Source: Larus michahellis | Taxonomy: Eukaryota; Chordata; Aves; Charadriiformes; Laridae | Length of the DNA stretch: 64,000 nt | Direction: 5' to 3' | Assembly: GCF_964199755.1 (NCBI RefSeq) | Contig: NC_133918.1 | Coordinates: forward strand, 1,240,001-1,304,000 | Shown here: positions 1 through 13,754 of the stretch, piece after piece | How the letters are laid out: each line of letters opens with the position of its first letter | Position numbering within the stretch: the stretch's first letter is position 1 | Position numbers and translations under genes: made by a program | Notes under the pieces: generated by a model | What the model saw: only the letters and a program-made list of their open reading frames with translations | Told to the model about the DNA's origin: nothing | The model's database searches: none

Positions 1-1563
<1,563 letters not shown>

Positions 1564-2504
1564 CTTGCTCGTGCTTTTTTGTATGGAATAGATAATTGAG
1601 TGACAGAAGTTGAAACATTTTTGTTAGTGTAAAACTCATTTTGCGCCAATTTTCACAAGTGTTTGTCTTAGTCTAAATGAGAAGTGAAAAAGGTTTTATA
1701 TTCTGGGATGCAACTGACATGTTCAAATGTTTGAAATCCCACAATGTCAGACCAATTTTAAGTTCCTTTAAGTTATTTCATTTAAAACACGTTAAAAATC
1801 CCCTGAAATCTTAAGTAGATTGCATTAACTAGACCCTCTGGATGGTGGTAAAATTGAAGCATGCTTTCACTTATGAGACTAACATTTGTTCCATTGAATG
1901 TTGTCTGCAAAAACTGGAATTTTCTGAAAAATATCAGGCTGAATTCCTTAATTTTCTTGTTTTTTATGTTGTTGTTTTTTTCTTACCCATTCCCCTGACC
2001 TTCTCTACCCCCCAGACACAGTAGTATGGAAGAAGAGTGGAGAAATACTAATGTTTTAGTTGCCAGTAAATTGTTTGATGGATTAATATGCATTACTACG
2101 TATCTAGAGTTGAGGATTAGGCTTTTTAAAGTCAAGGTCTTGTAAGTAGTAGCATGCCAGCATAACTTTTAACACCATTGATGAGGTAAGTTGCACACTG
2201 AGCAGTGGCCGAGCTGTCAAAATTCAAAGGTTTTTTTAGAAACGTGACTTTTTAAAGCCCACTTGCTAACAGGAACGGACCAAAGAGTTTCAAAGAAACT
2301 CCGGGAAGATTTCAGAGTCAAAATGAAACCTCCAAAACGAGAGTGTGAATATATGTTGCTACTTTATCAAACCGAATCTCTTCTGTCCAAATATTTAATG
2401 CATGGTGCACTACTTACTGGTACATTATAATGCAGCCAGATACTTACTCATTCTCAAAGATCATTATAGTTTGAATTCCTTTGGTAGTTCTATTTTGTAA
2501 AGAG

Positions 2505-2505
2505 G

Positions 2506-2535
<30 letters not shown>
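2505..2535 (+). repeat. A-rich simple repeat in 3' UTR
   Basis: Two runs of about twelve A separated by single G residues. Low-complexity sequence with no coding meaning. Confidence 0.8.
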
Positions 2536-2536
<1 letters not shown>

Positions 2537-2769
2537 CCAGTTATAAACATTTGAGCATTGTATTTCTCGCATCCCTTCTAATGAGTGCTAGATTTTTCTA
2601 TTTTAATAGGATTTTGTTTTGACAACTAGCTTTACCTATTGAACACTCAGCAGAAAAGTACTTACTACTTGCAAGTTAGATATTAACAAAAAAACCCTTT
2701 GATTTGTAGATTTAAAGATTAATCCCCCAAGTTTTCTGCAGACTGCCTTGAAACTTTGAGTTGTTCTGT

Positions 2770-2900
2770 TTCTGTTAATTTTCTTTTGCTTTTTTGTGTT
2801 TTTTGTTTGTTTTTACTTTTGCATTTAAGAACATTAAATTTGATTTTGTTTTGCTCAAATTTTGTTTTGTTTTTTATTTTCTATTATTTTTTTGCTAAGT
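2770..2900 (+). promoter_or_regulatory. ELAVL1: U/GU-rich element with candidate proximal poly(A) signal
   Basis: This 130-base stretch is almost entirely T with scattered G on the sense strand. It contains ATTAAA at 2833-2838, followed within 10-60 bases by TTTTGTTTTG-type GU-rich sequence, the layout of a cleavage and polyadenylation site with its downstream element. It sits about 1.27 kb after the stop codon, close to the 3' UTR length of the main mammalian HuR mRNA. Such U-rich sequence is also the type HuR binds, so autoregulation here is plausible but not shown. Confidence 0.5.
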
Positions 2901-5900
2901 ATTGCACAAAGTGTCCAGCTTTCAAAGAGTGATGTTTTAAAGAACCGTAGCTCCTCTTTTAAGAGTTTTAAGTTACTCCTTTGACAGATGAGTAGAGGCG
3001 AAAGAGCCGTGAAACGAGAGCGCTACAATAAATGTGTCGCGTAGAGACGGGTGTAACCCCGCAGGGGTTCTTTGGTAGGAGGCCTGGCAAGGATTGCTCT
3101 GGCAGATAAAGGCTGCGTGAGGGTGCTGTGCACGACTAGAGGCTTGGCTGGGCAACGTGCAGGTCTAGTTCGGTTGCCAGAAGGTAGAGCCAACGCGAAA
3201 CTGGGGAGAGCGGCAGTTTTACCGCACTGTCTCCTTTTCTTGTGTGTGAACCTCCACCAGTCCCCAAGTTTATTTTCAAATTCCAGAGGCCGTTCTGTGC
3301 CGCCTGCTCGTATCGCTCCATCCTTAGCCGACCTTGCCTTGTCTTCGCAATCATTTCTTCCTCGCTCCGCAGGCTTGCGCAGCCTGAAGTCTGCATCGGC
3401 GCGACGCTGAGGAGCAGCTGAGCCAGCTGCCCGTCCCCAGCCCCTTCAGCGCCGTCCGGGAAACGCGGCTGCTGCTCTTTCTGGAGCAGCCTGGGGCACG
3501 CGGTGAGCGGCCGCCCACGGGTTTTGAGCTCGTGTGCAGTGAGTGTAAGTGGGATTTTTGCTATTAACGCGTCCAGCCTTGCCTTTCCTGACAGTCCTGT
3601 TCCTTCCTTTGGAGAAGCTTGATGCTGTGAGACGGTGGCAACCAACCAACTGCCACCCCCAAAATGTGCTTTCTGGCTGGCCGGTCCAGTGCCTGTTCCA
3701 GGTGTTTCCACCAATTTACCATCGTTTATCACTTCAAGCAATACGTCTTTTCTGTGTGCAAGGAGAGATTCAGAAGCATTCGGGGGATTTGGAGATCCAT
3801 AACTGCGGTATGGAGGAATCCTCTCGCTGCGTCCCATTGCCTCCTGACCTCGTGCTCCTCTTCCACCAGCCTGGCTCTGCAATCGTTTCCAGTTTCCTGT
3901 CACTCTTTCTTGCCTTATTTCATATAAGGTTAATTTTCAAACTAAACGGGTGTTGCCGTTTTAGTGCAGCGTTTAGGTGGAGGTTCGGACTTCCAACAAA
4001 TGACACCCTCAATATGACTTTGCCTCTGGGATCGTTCCGGGCGTGCTGGAATCAGCAGCGCACTGCTGGGAGCTCACCAGCTCTTTTTTTTTTCTTTTTT
4101 CTTTTTTAAAGAAAAAAACCTCTTCTTGGAGATTTTTGGGCATCACTGTCCATCTGACTGCTTCCCTGTTTTTCCATCTCTCGTTCTTTGCTACATAAGA
4201 AGGAAGGGCAGGATAGTGTTTCAGTAGTGGTATTAAAACATCTCTTTTAGGAGACATCTGATCCCAGCTTCCTTTGACAGTTGCTCTGAAAATAGTTACG
4301 AGGCAATTCATGCGAGTAAAGCACAGTCAGAAAAAAGGAGGAAAAAAAAAAAATCACACTAAAATGTGAAGATCTGATCCCAGAAGTGGTGTGTGGTCTG
4401 CACCGTTTTAACAGTCAATCAATGTTGGCATAAATACTTGAAGTCAAGAAAAAATGTGTGTGTGTTCTTGATGCTTTTGGTCCTAAACCATAGCCCGTGC
4501 ATCCTATTAGTAAAGACCAAAAGGAAACTTCTGGAAGCGGAAACTAAGTTCTAACAACACGTAATCTGCCCGCAGTTTTTCCAGCCCAAAAGGGATGGGC
4601 GACTGGCTTCCTTACCGCGTCGTCCTGCTTACCCTCCTTTGAGGCTCCCTCCCTTGAAACAGGTTTGTTTGAGGGATTTTGGCCTCTTAATCCTCAGAGA
4701 GTTTAGAAAAACTGCGGATGCGTCCTGCTTTCTCATCCTTTAGTTTGGTGAAATACAGATGTTTCTTTCAGGTGACACTTCTGTCTCAGTCCGCGCTTCC
4801 CAATCTCTCTGAAACCAAGGGCCTGTCTCAAACCAGGGGGCTCCCGCGTTTCCTGTGGGATGCGGTAGGCTCAATGACATGGCGAGTTCTGGAAAGTCTT
4901 GGCTGCTGGACTGGGACGTGATGGTCAGATTTTAAAGAGCTGGATTTGATGGTCCATGCTGGAGCTGTGCTACAGGGAACAGCCGCGCTGGGAATGTTTT
5001 GGGGTCCTTTAGAATAGCTTGGAAGCCTCACAGGACGCCCCCCGGTACCTGCTTCCGAAGGATCAGGTCTAATTCCTCATGAAAACACATCGTTGTGGCC
5101 ACGCTGCTCGTGCAGGCTCTCGCGTGGAGATGTCGAAGGGAATCCCGGTGTCTCAGGGGACAGGGCATGGCTTTTTGTGCCAGCGTTTCTGAAGGGATCC
5201 ATCTGGCTTTTGTCAGCCTGCACTTGGGTGGCGCCAGTTCCTTTACACTCTGCTGATCAGACACATAAACATGGTGACAAAATGAGAAGTTTATCTGCCT
5301 GTGTTTAAAAAAAAAAAAAAAAAGTGGGGGGGCAGGGGGGAGAGAGAAGGCTTTTTCATCGACCTTACGGCCGGGGTAACAAGCCTCAGAGTCTCAGATC
5401 TGCCGACGGGGAATACAAAGACCAGTGATCCTGTTGTCAGGCTTCAGCTGGGCTCTGTTGCTTTGTGTCCAAAGCTCACTTTGCTTTCAGAGGAGAGAAC
5501 TTGCTCGTGTGGGAGCGCCGAGCAGAGAGCGGCCTCCGCTGCTGTGGCTGTTCCCCCCCGTGGGTGGCCGGGGCTGTCCCTGCACTGTCTCCTCTGGGAG
5601 GGACTCTGCAAACGGGGCACCTTCGAGCCTTGGCTTCTGCGGCGACAAAACGACTTACCGTGCGAGGCAGGGTCACACCGCGGGGCGGCAGCCGCCTTCG
5701 GGACTCCGAGTGGAAGCCAATTTATCTTTTTCAGGAAATGTTACCAGCTGTCGAATATCTGCTGTTACTTTAATTATTGCTTTGTCACTTTTCGCTTTTG
5801 AATCACTTTGTATTCTCTTGGTATTTCTTCTGAAAGGGAAGCTCTGCTGCCCTCACTCGGTACCTGTCCTTTTCTTGACTGTTTTTCCAAATACTTGCTG

Positions 5901-6132
5901 TGTCTGGCGCTCGGCAGAGGCTCTTCCCAGCCCAAGACGTGGCTGCTGAACGTGCTTGTTACAAGGCTGCTTCCAAAATTACACGAGCAGGCTTCGTTCT
6001 TTGCAAGACTGTGGAGTTTCACTCTAAAAACGAGGCAATGCCTAGTTAAGAGCAAAACTGTCCTGCCTGTGGTTGAAGACCACCTCCAGACTTCTCTGAA
6101 GATGTTCTGAGCTTGAGTTGTGTGGTACAGAA

Positions 6133-6176
6133 TTTGGGGGGGGGGGGGGGGAATAAAAAAAAAAATAAAAAAAAAT
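6133..6176 (+). repeat. Poly(G) run followed by A-rich run
   Basis: About 18 consecutive G are followed by AATAAAAA-type A-rich sequence. The G run could form a quadruplex in RNA. Runs of this kind are prone to sequencing length errors. Confidence 0.8.
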
Positions 6177-9000
6177 CAGGTTTTCTTAGTATGTAAAAAA
6201 CAATGAGTTTCGTCAAAGTTAAAATTCCTTGAAGGCATTGTTCAGACTTGGTCTTTTCCAGTCTGTTGATTTATTAATAAGTTTTTATTCCTGCTCAGTA
6301 ACTTACATTTGCTTCCCAGATCTCCACTATGAATGGAATTCGCCCCTGTGCAGAAAGTTAGCCGCAAGCCTAAGGACAGTTTGAACCTTCTGTTAACCAT
6401 TTGCAGATAGGGAAATGTCACAGCAAATACCGAAAAGGAGCCGAATGTTGCTGTGTACTTTGTCTAAGCTGGCAGAGGCAAGGACAGGCCTTCAGATGAG
6501 GAGATGGCGACATCAGCAAAGCTATAAACACGAGCAGGACCGAAGCAGCGTAGTGCGGTCAGTTCGCTTGTGATTCCGTCTTTAGACGGTGTCCGCGTCC
6601 TAAAGCGTTGCGTTTTATTTCATTCTTCGAGCTACGTCCTCATAAAGTCTGGCTCCCTTGAGGCGCTGTGCCCCGCTCCTGCGCGTAGCGGGAGGGACCG
6701 GAGCCCGTGCAGGAGCGGTGCCTCCCGCGCCCGCCTCGGGCCAAGCCCTTCGCCTCTGCTGTAGGTCTGGGACCGAGGAGGACTTGAGGACCCATCTCTT
6801 AGGGTGGAAGGAGAAGGCAGGACCCACCACTGTCCAGAGCAGTGTCCCCGTAGTGGTGTGTATCCACACGTCTTTTTTCCTTCCCTTTGGTTATGTTTTT
6901 TCAGTACGTCTGTATCATGAGGGCATGAAAACCACCGAAAACTCAGAGACACACAAGCCACTAAAGTGTCCGGGGGCGAGTTGGTCGGTTTATGGTCACC
7001 TTCTGTTGTCCGGCTGACGAGAGGGTGTCAGCATGGACAGGACACCTGTTTTTGTAGGGACACTGAACGTTGTAGTAATGTTTTTTATGCAAAGCAATGA
7101 AAAGTCTTTACAAGTGGGGGGAAAAAAAATTAAAAAATTGGCACGGCTACATTTATAGAAAGATTGTTCAGCAGTTGAAACCAAAATGATGAAATAACTG
7201 TAAAGGTGATCCATTATTTTGAATGTTAAGTTTTGGGAATGAATAGTCCCTAAGGTCCTTAAACATTTATTATAATTTTATGTTGCTTTAATGTTCTGGG
7301 TAAGGTCAATAAAGTAGAGATTCTTCAAATATTTCAGGAGAGATTTTTTTTCAGTGTATTCTAAACTGTAATATCTAAAGTTACTTTTTGGATAGTTTCT
7401 AGTTACGTATGTGCTTTTAAAAAAAAAAAAAACAACTTGGAGAATGTCCCCACACTTACTTTTTTATCAAAATAAACAGGTCTTATAATAAAATAAACTG
7501 CTTATTGAAAGTAAGGTCCTGTGATACATCCACCTGCAAAACGTTAGGGTTTGGGGGAGGTTTTTTTTTTTAAGATCTGCTTTTTGTGCTCGGGGTTCGA
7601 TCACAGAGGCCAAACGCAGAGCGGTCTGTCCTGGCGCTGCCTCTGTCACAAGGTGGCCGCGGTTTTGACTTCCGTGATGAGGAAGCTTGTCCTTCGTTAC
7701 GCTGTCAGTGAAGCACCTTGTTGTAACGTCTCTGCTTTTAGGTCTTCGAAGAATAGCCGCAGGGTGAAGGGACCAAAGTCACATTTAGCGTAAGAAAACA
7801 CAGCTCCCCGCGAGCTCCCGTGGTGGAGCTGCGCTTGGCTTTTTTCCAAGATCTCCATTTGTCACCCTGTGATCTACTTTACTCTCGATGTTTGGAAGCA
7901 GAAGAGTCTTTGTGCCGTAGGCAAGTTCCTCTGAGGTAGCTCTGCGCTTCTCAGTGCTGGATACTCAGCGCGATAGAACTGATAAATACGAAGACCGAAA
8001 GGCTAGCGTTTATTTTCGAGGGTTATTATACCTCATTGCTTTTCTATTTGTTAATTTAAAAGCCGCGGAGTTCCTGAAAAGGGTGGCGTGTTACCTCCCT
8101 CTTGCTTGTCAGAGCCGGGACCGGCGTGTTCTGCGACTTCTCCGGGCCATGGCCGGCAGAATTGGGACTGGCCCTTAACTTTTTAAAGCGTCTGCTCTTA
8201 GATGCGTCAGGCGCGGCCGCGTGCCTGGGGCCGCTCTGCTGTAGTGGTCGTGTGTAGGAAAGCTTAAACGAAACGTGAAGTGTCGCTTTCTCCTCCCGCG
8301 TGATTTAAAAGCCAGTTGAAGCCTTTACGATCCCTAAAGCAAAAGGTGACGCCCAGGGAGCGGATCTGACCCTAAATCCTGGTGGTGTTTTCTTCCCTCT
8401 TGCTGCGGTTCTTTGTTCTATATCCCACTTGGTCAAACGCTTAGAGGTTGAGCTAGAAATATTTTTCTGTTGAGTGGAATTTTCAGCACTTAAATTCTTT
8501 TTGGTGATAACGATGGGAAATCAGTACTAGTCGAACTGCCACCTGAAACCTGGAAAAATTGCTACTGTGTTCACTTTTTAGAGTCTCTATTCTCCTACTA
8601 TTGTTCCTCGTTTTTAAACGTTTTGGAGCAACTTTTGGGTGGAACAGCTGAACTTTTTCACTTGGTCATTGAGAAGAAAATGACTTGAGACATTTGAAAC
8701 ATAAGTTGGGATAAACCTTTATTTGACCAGTAATTTTGAATAATACTGTACTTCTAGTCTTTTTCTTAATTTAATTTCCCTTAACTTATGTAATCTTTTG
8801 TTTATAAATTAATCTGTTTGTGGGACAGAAGGTTTTACCAATTGTTTTCCATACTGTACAGTATATGGTTAAACATTTTGTATATTTAGTGTGTTTTTAA
8901 GTTATTGATTTGTTTTATATCAAATAATTTATTTTTCAGGTACCATTTTCATTTAAACTTTGTTTTTACATGGGTTTATTTTAAATAAAGTATGACACTG

Positions 9001-10860
9001 CTTTCCAAATGTCTAAAATGAAGTTGAATCCCATTGTGTTATTTTGAGACTACTGCTGTAAATTAACTTATTTTAGAAATAACTGCAAACCTGTACCGAG
9101 TTCATACTTTGGTTGTGCTTCGGTTCAAGTGCTTGGAAATTTTCTGCGATGATTTTTGAGCAATTGGAAAAACGGGAATTTTCATATTGAAACAGTTCGA
9201 AGATTTGTTGAATGAAGCAGCGGCTTTGTAGAATCCTGTGGATGGAATTATGAGCATTGTTTTCTATATGGTATTTTCAAAATTAAAGAAACAACGCCTA
9301 GATATTTTATGCTAGTGTTACTACTGAAATGAAATTATCTGTCAATAGTGCAAAGGAGTTTTGTACTTTCGCCACATGTTCATTGCCGGTTTTGTTGAGT
9401 ACTTGCTTGGAACATGCTCACGATGTTTTTAAATGATCCATGATGAAAGGTGATGTACTTCAAAATAGAATTAGGCGTTTACTTAATTGTTCATATTTTG
9501 TCTTTCTTTTCCTGCAGGAATTGGATTATTATTGTGCAATTTGGAATTTGACATTTTTTTCAGAAGAATCTGAACTGTGTTCATGGCTAGGCTAATGGAG
9601 CTTACTCCGCTAAAGGTTTTGTCACTTGTAGCCTTATTAGAAAGACGGAATTAAAAGACGGCACGTGATTTCCTTTTTATTTTTCAGGGGGAAAAAGGTT
9701 GTTTCTCCGTCTTTACGGTGTTCATCCTGATTAAACCCAAACCAAAGCCCAGCGACGCTATTGCTCAGAAAGGTGTATTGAAGCTTTCGAAGCGAGCCCT
9801 TGCGCCCCAGCAGCCCCTCAGCCGCGGGTCGGGCAGGGCGCTGGCGTCCCTCTCGCCAGGCGGCAGCCCCCGGGCAGGGGGGGGAACTCCCTGGCACCCC
9901 CCGGGGGAGGTCACGGAAGGGACCTTTTTCAGAAATGCTCCTGAAACCCTGTCCTTCCAGTCGCAAGGGACCCGCGTGCTCCTCTTGGCTGTGAACAGAC
10001 CGTACTCCGCAACTTCTCACCAACACAGATGCTTAAAGTTTTGATAAATTGAAGTCGACTCCAGCTGAGTTTCAGCATGTTCTTTAGTGGCAGAAATTCT
10101 CCATCTCTCTCAGAGCTGGGCTAATTAGCATACCTTTGGTTCTGGGTTTTCTCTTGCCTTAATGACTTACCTCTGAAAAGGGATGCAAAATAAGAAAAAA
10201 AAACCCCCCGTGTCTCATGTATGATAACACGGAACGGATGGCGATGCTGCACCAGCTCAGGCATGTCAATACAGTGGAGATCTAGATTTCCAGTTATTTT
10301 TCACGTGTTATGGGAATCACTCAGTCCAGCCTCCTTCACCAAGTTGGAATTATTCTTTGTGCTAAATTGGTAAAGAGCAGAAATGAGCCTTTTCTGTTAC
10401 TACCGGTATAACAACAGATTATTGAATGTGCAGCATCCGTCATAATCAGGAATGCTTATTCGGCAGCGCGGAATTCTAGACCTTTCCTGGGTTTTGCTTT
10501 GGATGGAGCTGGGGCAACTTCTACATTCTTACTCCCACCAGATGTCAGTCCTGCGCCGTTCGCTTTTGCAGGTTCATTCTGACCACCATTGTATTTTCCA
10601 GGTTTTTCTTCTATGAAAAATCGTGATGGAAAACACGTCTTAACCACCAAAAAGCTTAATGACAGGCTACGGCCGTGGGATGTCTGTGTCCCTCGCAGAA
10701 ATGGCTGTTTTACCCAAAACGAAACAAAAAAAATCAGCGTAGACCCAGTGATTCCCCAGGTGGAGATTGTGTTTTTGCAGAATTCCCGATAGGCTCCTTG
10801 GCTTTAGGCTCTTCCCCCACCTCGCTCTGCTGTATCCCGCTGTTAAATTTAATCCCCTGC
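9001..10860. other. No recognised gene
   Basis: AT-rich to about 9.7 kb, then mixed composition with a short GC-rich patch at 9780-9990. Short ORFs exist on both strands but none resembles a known protein or shows a convincing exon structure. Confidence 0.6.
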
Positions 10861-10869
10861 GTTTCCACA

Positions 10870-10920
10870 ATACCGGGGGTGGGGGGGTGGGGGGGGGGAA
10901 GGATGTGGGGGGGGGGAGGT
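10870..10920 (+). repeat. G-run cluster
   Basis: Several runs of 5-9 G separated by T, A or AAGGAT. The sequence fits a G-quadruplex motif on the + strand. Confidence 0.75.
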
Positions 10921-11040
10921 GTTAAACTGCACTGATTTCTGTCTCGCTGGTACGGCAGGAAACAAGGTGGAAAAAATTTCATCCTGGCTTTATATTTTTT
11001 CCTCTGTATCTCCTATCTTTTTTTTTTTTTTTTTAAAAAG

Positions 11041-11930
11041 CCCCCCCCTCGTTCCCCTCCTCGTTCCCCCCGTTTTTTTTTAAAAAAAAAAAAAAGCAAC
11101 ATGGAAGAATTTTATCTTAGGGAATGTGGCGTTAACGGTGCCTTTAGCTCGGGATCGGGTCTCCGGCAGCGGCAGGAGGAGGAGCTTGTTCAGGAGAGCG
11201 CCTTGTGCCTGGCCGACGTCCCCCCCTTCATCCCCCCACCTCGTCCCCCCCCTTTCTCCCCCCTCTCGTCCCCCTCTCCCCCGCTCGTTCCCTCCCCCGT
11301 TCCCCTCATTCCCCGCCCTTTTCCCCCACCTCGTTCCCCCCCTCGTCGTTCCACCCCCGCTCTCCCCCGTTCCCCCCCCCGTTCCCCTCCTCCTCGTTCC
11401 CCCCTCCTCGGTCCCCCCCCCGCTCTCCCCCGTTCCCCCCCTCGTTCCTCCCCCTTTCCCCCCCCCATTTTACCCCCGTTCCCCTCATTCCCCCCTCCTC
11501 GTTCCTCCCCCCTCCCCCCCCCCCGTTCCCCTCCTCGTTCCCCCCGTTCCTCCCGCTCGTTCTCCCCTGCTCTCCCCCGTCCCCCCCTCTCGTCCCCCCG
11601 CCTTTTCCCCCCTCGTTCCTCCCCTTCTCGGTCCCCCCCCCCTCGTTTCCCCCCCTCTTTCCCCCCTCTTTTCCCCCTCTTTCCCCCCCTCGTTCCCCCC
11701 CCTTCCCCCCCTTGTTCCCCCCTCTTTTCCCCCCTCCTTTCCCCCTCTTTTCCCCCCTCGTTCCCCCCCCACCTCTTTCCCCCCCTCTTTTCCCCCCTCG
11801 TTCCCCCTCCTCGTTCCCCCCCTCGTTCCCCCCCCCCCCTTTCCCCCCCTCTTTTCCCCCCTCGTTCCCCCCCCCCTTTCCCCCCCTCTTTTCCCTCCTC
11901 GTTCCCCCCCCTCCTTCCCCTCCTGCCTCC
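11041..11930. repeat. Long pyrimidine (CCCCCTCGTTC-type) low-complexity tract
   Basis: The + strand is almost purely C and T for more than 700 bases (densest from 11210), built from imperfect units of C-runs plus CTCGTT or CTCTTTT. A poly(T)/poly(A) stretch and a 100-base preface with unrelated sequence come first. The other strand is G/A-rich with many runs of 4-8 G. Long ORFs in several frames on both strands (proline/serine-rich or glycine/arginine/glutamate-rich) follow from the composition and are not genes. Purine-pyrimidine mirror tracts of this kind can form H-DNA or quadruplexes. Confidence 0.9.
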
Positions 11931-12639
11931 CAGCCCCGCAGCGGGTGTCCCAGGGCCCGGCCTCTTCCCGAGCCGTCTCCGCTCCTTTTCCTGCTGGAGC
12001 TGGGAAGCTGCCGCTCTTTTCCTCACGCCGGCTCCGTCGCGTGCGGGCAGCAGGAGCCTGGAAGGAAAAGCGGAAGGTTTGGGGTGACTTTTTTACGTCT
12101 GCGTGTGTTACACGTGCAGGTGAACGAAGGCGAATGAATAGCCATGTTTCACTCTCTGCACCGTGAAATACCTTTTTTCCCCCGTTATTAAAGCATTTAC
12201 GTACAGAAGCAGTGAAGTTAGCACAATGAGACTGAATTTAGTTTATCGGAACAGAACTTCTACTTTTTGCTCATGGGCAAATCTTTTTTTTCTTTGCGGT
12301 GAAATTAATTTAAACGGAATTTGTCAGAGTTAAAATACCGATTGGATTTGTTTGAATTGTCGGTATGGTGCATAACGTTTTAAATGTTGGGCTTTTCAAA
12401 ATGGATTGACTTCTCTCTGCAGATATTAAAGAGCACGTTCTCAACTTAAACTAGAACTTAAAAGGAACTTCACGTGGAGTTTAATAAAAATGAGTTTGGG
12501 CCGTCCCGTATTCTCTGAGCAGGTATCGGCGGGCCTCTTAACCTTCCTTTAACTGCCATTCTGTTTGAATGTGTTGGACAGATTCTGCCCCCAAGCCCAG
12601 CCCGTGCATGCCACAAAGAAAGATCATAGAGGAGAGCAA

Positions 12640-12781
12640 AGCAGAAATGGTTTGGCTTAGGAGCTGTGGTGGGGCGGCGCGAGCGGCGCTGAGCCGCCCC
12701 CTCGGCGCGGCTGTCCGGGAGGAAGGTGCGCTCGCGCTGCCGGGATTGCGAGGCTGCGTCGCAGCCGTGCGAACGCCTGGG
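12640..12781 (+). other. CpG-rich patch ending in a consensus 5' splice site
   Basis: The stretch is rich in CG dinucleotides and ends with a strong donor (GTAAGT begins at 12782). A matching acceptor with a T-rich tract occurs at 13600, before a 50-codon ORF. This could be an untranslated or short first exon of an unrecognised transcript, or chance. No protein similarity is seen. Confidence 0.2.
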
Positions 12782-12954
12782 GTAAGTAAAGTAACCTTGT
12801 GCGCGTCTCCGGAGTCGTGGCACCAGAGGGGTTTAGGGCACGGTCAAACCAGGCTTGCGAAGTTCAGGATGAAACGGTTTTTGTCAGCCTACATCCGACT
12901 TCTCCTTTCCCTCCCGGCTTGTTCCCTCTGCTTTGCATCTTTCAAGAGACGCGG

Positions 12955-13160
12955 TATCTATACGCATTTATATGTGTATGCACGTATATGTACAGATACG
13001 TATACACACATGTAATACCTGTCTGTGTATGCGTGTATTAAAGAGTACGCAGACTGTATTTATAAATAGTTATTTTAAAATACATAAATGTATCCGTATT
13101 AGCAGTGTGTATCTGCTGTATATGCGCATATATGCTGTTCCCTGTGCCCACACAGTATAG
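12955..13160. repeat. TA/TG/CA-rich alternating simple sequence
   Basis: Degenerate alternating purine-pyrimidine sequence with repeated TATATG, TGTATG and CACACA words, a decayed microsatellite. Confidence 0.65.
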
Positions 13161-13599
13161 AAGTAATTCATACAAAGGCGTATATCCTTAAAAATCCAAG
13201 TTTATGCAAAACTTCAGAAGGTATTGTTAGCAAGAGTACAGTAGTGTAAGGAGCAAGCCATGGGAGGCTGGGAAAGTTAATCTCTAGCTGGGTAAAAACT
13301 TAACATCTGGCTTTTTCTGTAGTTTCTCTCGAAATAACTCTAGAAATTGGCCGCATCTCTGTATTGTAACGTAATATCTCTCAACAACGGTCCTGTAATG
13401 CACAATGTCACTGCTTTTCAGGGAGCGCCTCCCATTCCCTTCTCCCTCTGAGACAAAATGCTCTCACTCCTTCGGGAGCCAACGACTTCTGAAATTATTT
13501 CAGTTTTGTTTTAAGCCCCCTTTACTACTTTTTTTTTTCCCCTTTCTGTTCTTACCGTTATCTCGTGGGCCTTAACGTTTTAATCCTTTCTTACTGCAG

Positions 13600-13754
13600 G
13601 AATGGAGGAAGGAAGACAATTCGGCCTCGAGAAGGACTGTGATTCTAGCGAGATGGCGGTGACTGACGGCGTATGCCTCGGCACACGGCGCGGTTGCCCC
13701 GGGGTGCTGCACCGGGCGCTGCTCCCCCCGCTCCATGGCTGGATTCCAGGATAG
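13600..13754 (+). other. Possible exon with a 50-codon ORF, unrecognised
   Basis: A T-rich tract and CTGCAG acceptor end at 13599. An ATG at 13602 then opens 50 codons, beginning MEEGRQFGLEK and ending in TAG at 13752-13754. The match of a good acceptor here with the donor at 12782 is the only structural support. I do not recognise the peptide and it may be meaningless. Confidence 0.15.

Larger units (their letters stand above)
1564..9000 (+). promoter_or_regulatory. ELAVL1: Probable long 3' UTR of ELAVL1
   Basis: The stop codon is followed by AT-rich sequence with many U-rich runs and no credible ORF. AATAAA hexamers occur at 7308-7313, 7471-7476, 7492-7497 and 8984-8989, and an ATTAAA at 2833-2838. 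The part from about 8440 to 9480 is especially AT-rich and UTR-like. The middle (about 2950-8400) alternates with CpG-rich stretches and could instead be intergenic. Mammalian ELAVL1 is known to have several poly(A) sites and a long 3' UTR; that this one reaches 8984 is inference. Confidence 0.5.

Noticed and set aside
11101-12166. Several 300-codon ORFs in different frames across the pyrimidine tract, on both strands
   Set aside because: They overlap in multiple frames with monotone Pro/Ser or Gly/Arg/Glu composition, which is what a stop-poor C/T tract gives by itself.
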